27,892 nt of DNA from Cymbomonas tetramitiformis (lineage: Eukaryota; Chlorophyta; Pyramimonadophyceae; Pyramimonadales; Pyramimonadaceae), in NCBI GenBank assembly GCA_001247695.2, contig LGRX02028977.1:1-27892 (forward strand), written 5' to 3'. This document shows, one piece after another, positions 26,858-27,892 of this stretch (position 1 is the first letter of the stretch; each line of letters begins with the position of its first letter). Position numbers and translations under genes: made by a program. The notes under the pieces were generated by a model. The model saw nothing but the letters and a program-made list of their open reading frames with translations, ran no database searches and was not told the DNA's origin.

Positions 26858-26882
26858 CTTCCTTGAGGGGGGAAGAAGGTGG

Positions 26883-26899
26883 ATATATATATATATATA
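26883..26899. repeat. (AT)n microsatellite
   Basis: An alternating AT run just right of the element's target-site duplication. Similar TATATA runs follow near 26955. Confidence 0.8.
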
Positions 26900-27028
26900 A
26901 CTACTTCATTATTATGTACAAATGTACTACATGTATGTAAACATACAGATATACCATATATATATAAATCACACACACTCAGTTAGTCGATTAGCTGAAG
27001 GTATTTTTGTGCTGTGTTTTGTTTTTAG

Positions 27029-27446
27029 ATGGTTGCACTCGAAGAGGAAGAGCCAGAGATTCCTAATATCAACCCAGATCCGTTCGACATGGTTTTTCGA
27101 CATTCTTGGTTCATATGATGCATTCAGCCGGTTTAAAGTCCCGAAATGGATCGCTGGTTATGACGACACACAAACCAGATATGACCAGATAGGCTACTAC
27201 GACAACATCAGTCGTATGAAGCCAGACATGAGCCGATTTAGGGATCCAGCCAATGAGCCTCAGGAACCAGAAAACGAGTAACCAGAAGACAATCCTCCGA
27301 TGGTTTTTACAGATCCAGATACAGATTCTGTCCCAGCACCAGCTCCACCTAGTTTGGTCCCAAAGGTGAAAATGACACCACCTAGGGAATTCAAATCAGG
27401 ACAGGACGCTGAAGTCTGGTTGCCACGTCACTATCATAACTTTTGA
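27029..27446 (+). pseudogene. degenerate Ty3/gypsy-like gag N-terminal fragment
   Basis: From ATG 27029 one frame reads MVALEEEEPEIPNINPDPFD and stops after about 29 codons. A second frame continues with SYDAFSRFKVPKWIAGYDD and, after an in-frame TAA (27279-27281), with PPREFKSGQDAEVWLPRHYH until TGA 27444. F-x-G-x4-E-x-WL is typical of the start of the gypsy gag capsid region. A pyrimidine-rich run ending TTTTTAG lies directly before 27029 and might be a splice acceptor. With a frameshift, an internal stop and a 3' truncation it is a dead copy. Confidence 0.45.
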
Positions 27447-27892
27447 GCTCTGTTTCCAAATCCTTGATGCTGTTCGACATTTTGCTCTCTCCTCCCGAAA
27501 TTTGGAAACGAAGCGACAGCATCGAGCATTTGGAAACTGCATCGAGCAGCCCGCGACAGCCCGCGACAGCCGATTCAGTCGCGTTTTTTGCGCGGTTCGG
27601 CACGATTGTTCTCTTTTGGCGACCTTTCGCATGAATCGGCTCCCATAAGCTTCCCTTGTGCGAAGGTGGGATAAGGCGAATGGCGTTCCCACGGTGGTAG
27701 GGGCGGGGTTGGGGAGGGAACACCATCCTTCCTACCTGACGCTTTTTGGCAGGGCCCTTACCATGTGCACCCACTATCGGGAAAGCCAATCAGAACATGC
27801 CAGCTCAAAGATGCCATTGCAATACGACTTTTGTAAGTGCACAAATGGCAAAACACCATTGGTTGTCGATGACGAGCGAGCGACAATGATTA
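27447..27892. other. no convincing gene
   Basis: A minus-strand open frame (27391-27789) exists but overlaps the gag fragment antisense and shows no domain. A small tandem repeat, GACAGCCCGC, lies near 27550-27570. Nothing else supported. Confidence 0.5.

Larger units (their letters stand above)
23291..26862 (+). mobile_element. complete non-autonomous (gag-only) LTR retrotransposon
   Basis: Two 254-bp LTRs (23296-23549 and 26604-26857) differ at a single base (A at 23376, G at 26684). A 5-bp target-site duplication, CTTCC, flanks the element (23291-23295 and 26858-26862). Inside is one long gag-like ORF and a 330-bp 3' untranslated part, with no protease, RT, RNase H or integrase. Near-identical LTRs and a perfect duplication mean a recent insertion, so enzymes must have come from a partner element. 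The layout matches what has been called TR-GAG. LTR termini are TG...TA rather than TG...CA. Confidence 0.9.

Noticed and set aside
27391..27789. 132-codon minus ORF
   Set aside because: It partly overlaps the gag fragment antisense, shows no domain and its composition is unremarkable.

Overview
The window looks like nuclear DNA of a eukaryote. It has spliceosomal-type introns, several kinds of degraded transposon, an endogenous viral fragment, minisatellites and long gene-free stretches, and no operons or ribosome-binding sites. A protist or unicellular green alga would fit the mix of LTR elements, hAT-like genes and polinton-like virus remnants, but this is inference; no marker gene fixes the taxon.

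Layout, left to right. Bases 1-1560 hold the 3' end of an LTR-type element: a gag-like protein with a zinc knuckle, a hydrophobic segment and an acidic tail, then the start of a 3' LTR. Bases 1561-3570 are gene-poor. A single-exon nitroreductase-family gene lies at 3571-4344 (minus) and is the only plausible ordinary cellular gene. Bases 4462-7267 are a patchwork of two dispersed repeats (X and Y). One X copy is split by an 844-bp piggyBac-like MITE at a TTAA site, and the other X copy preserves the empty site. Bases 8350-10720 (plus) hold a broken Gln/Pro-rich gag-like reading frame. It meets head-on a Ty3/gypsy-type integrase fused to a PHD finger (12643-10721, minus).

Bases 13575-18351 (minus) are best read as a three-exon hAT-like transposase gene. 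It has one in-frame TGA, a Tc1/mariner-type MITE in its first intron and a Cys-rich module in its last exon. A second copy of that module lies just downstream, attached to a 21-bp minisatellite. Upstream of the gene is a second 21-bp minisatellite of 31 indel-free units. It abuts a ~2-kb AT-rich fragment of a polinton-like virus or virophage: the C-terminus of a major capsid protein, a convergent 2OG-Fe(II) oxygenase-like gene, and a third truncated ORF.

Bases 21058-23290 are AT-rich, gene-free and rich in microsatellites, with a recurring GTAACACCCTAA motif. Bases 23296-26857 are a complete, very young non-autonomous LTR retrotransposon: two 254-bp LTRs differing at one base, a CTTCC target-site duplication, and one gag-like ORF without pol. 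Its protein and its 3'-LTR junction resemble the element at the left edge, so the window shows two members of one family. The right edge carries a degenerate Ty3/gypsy-like gag fragment.

Most 'genes' here are therefore mobile-element genes. The most promising material is the gag-only LTR family with a membrane-segment/acidic-tail protein, the integrase-PHD fusion, the viral fragment, and the Cys-rich module linked to the hAT-like gene.
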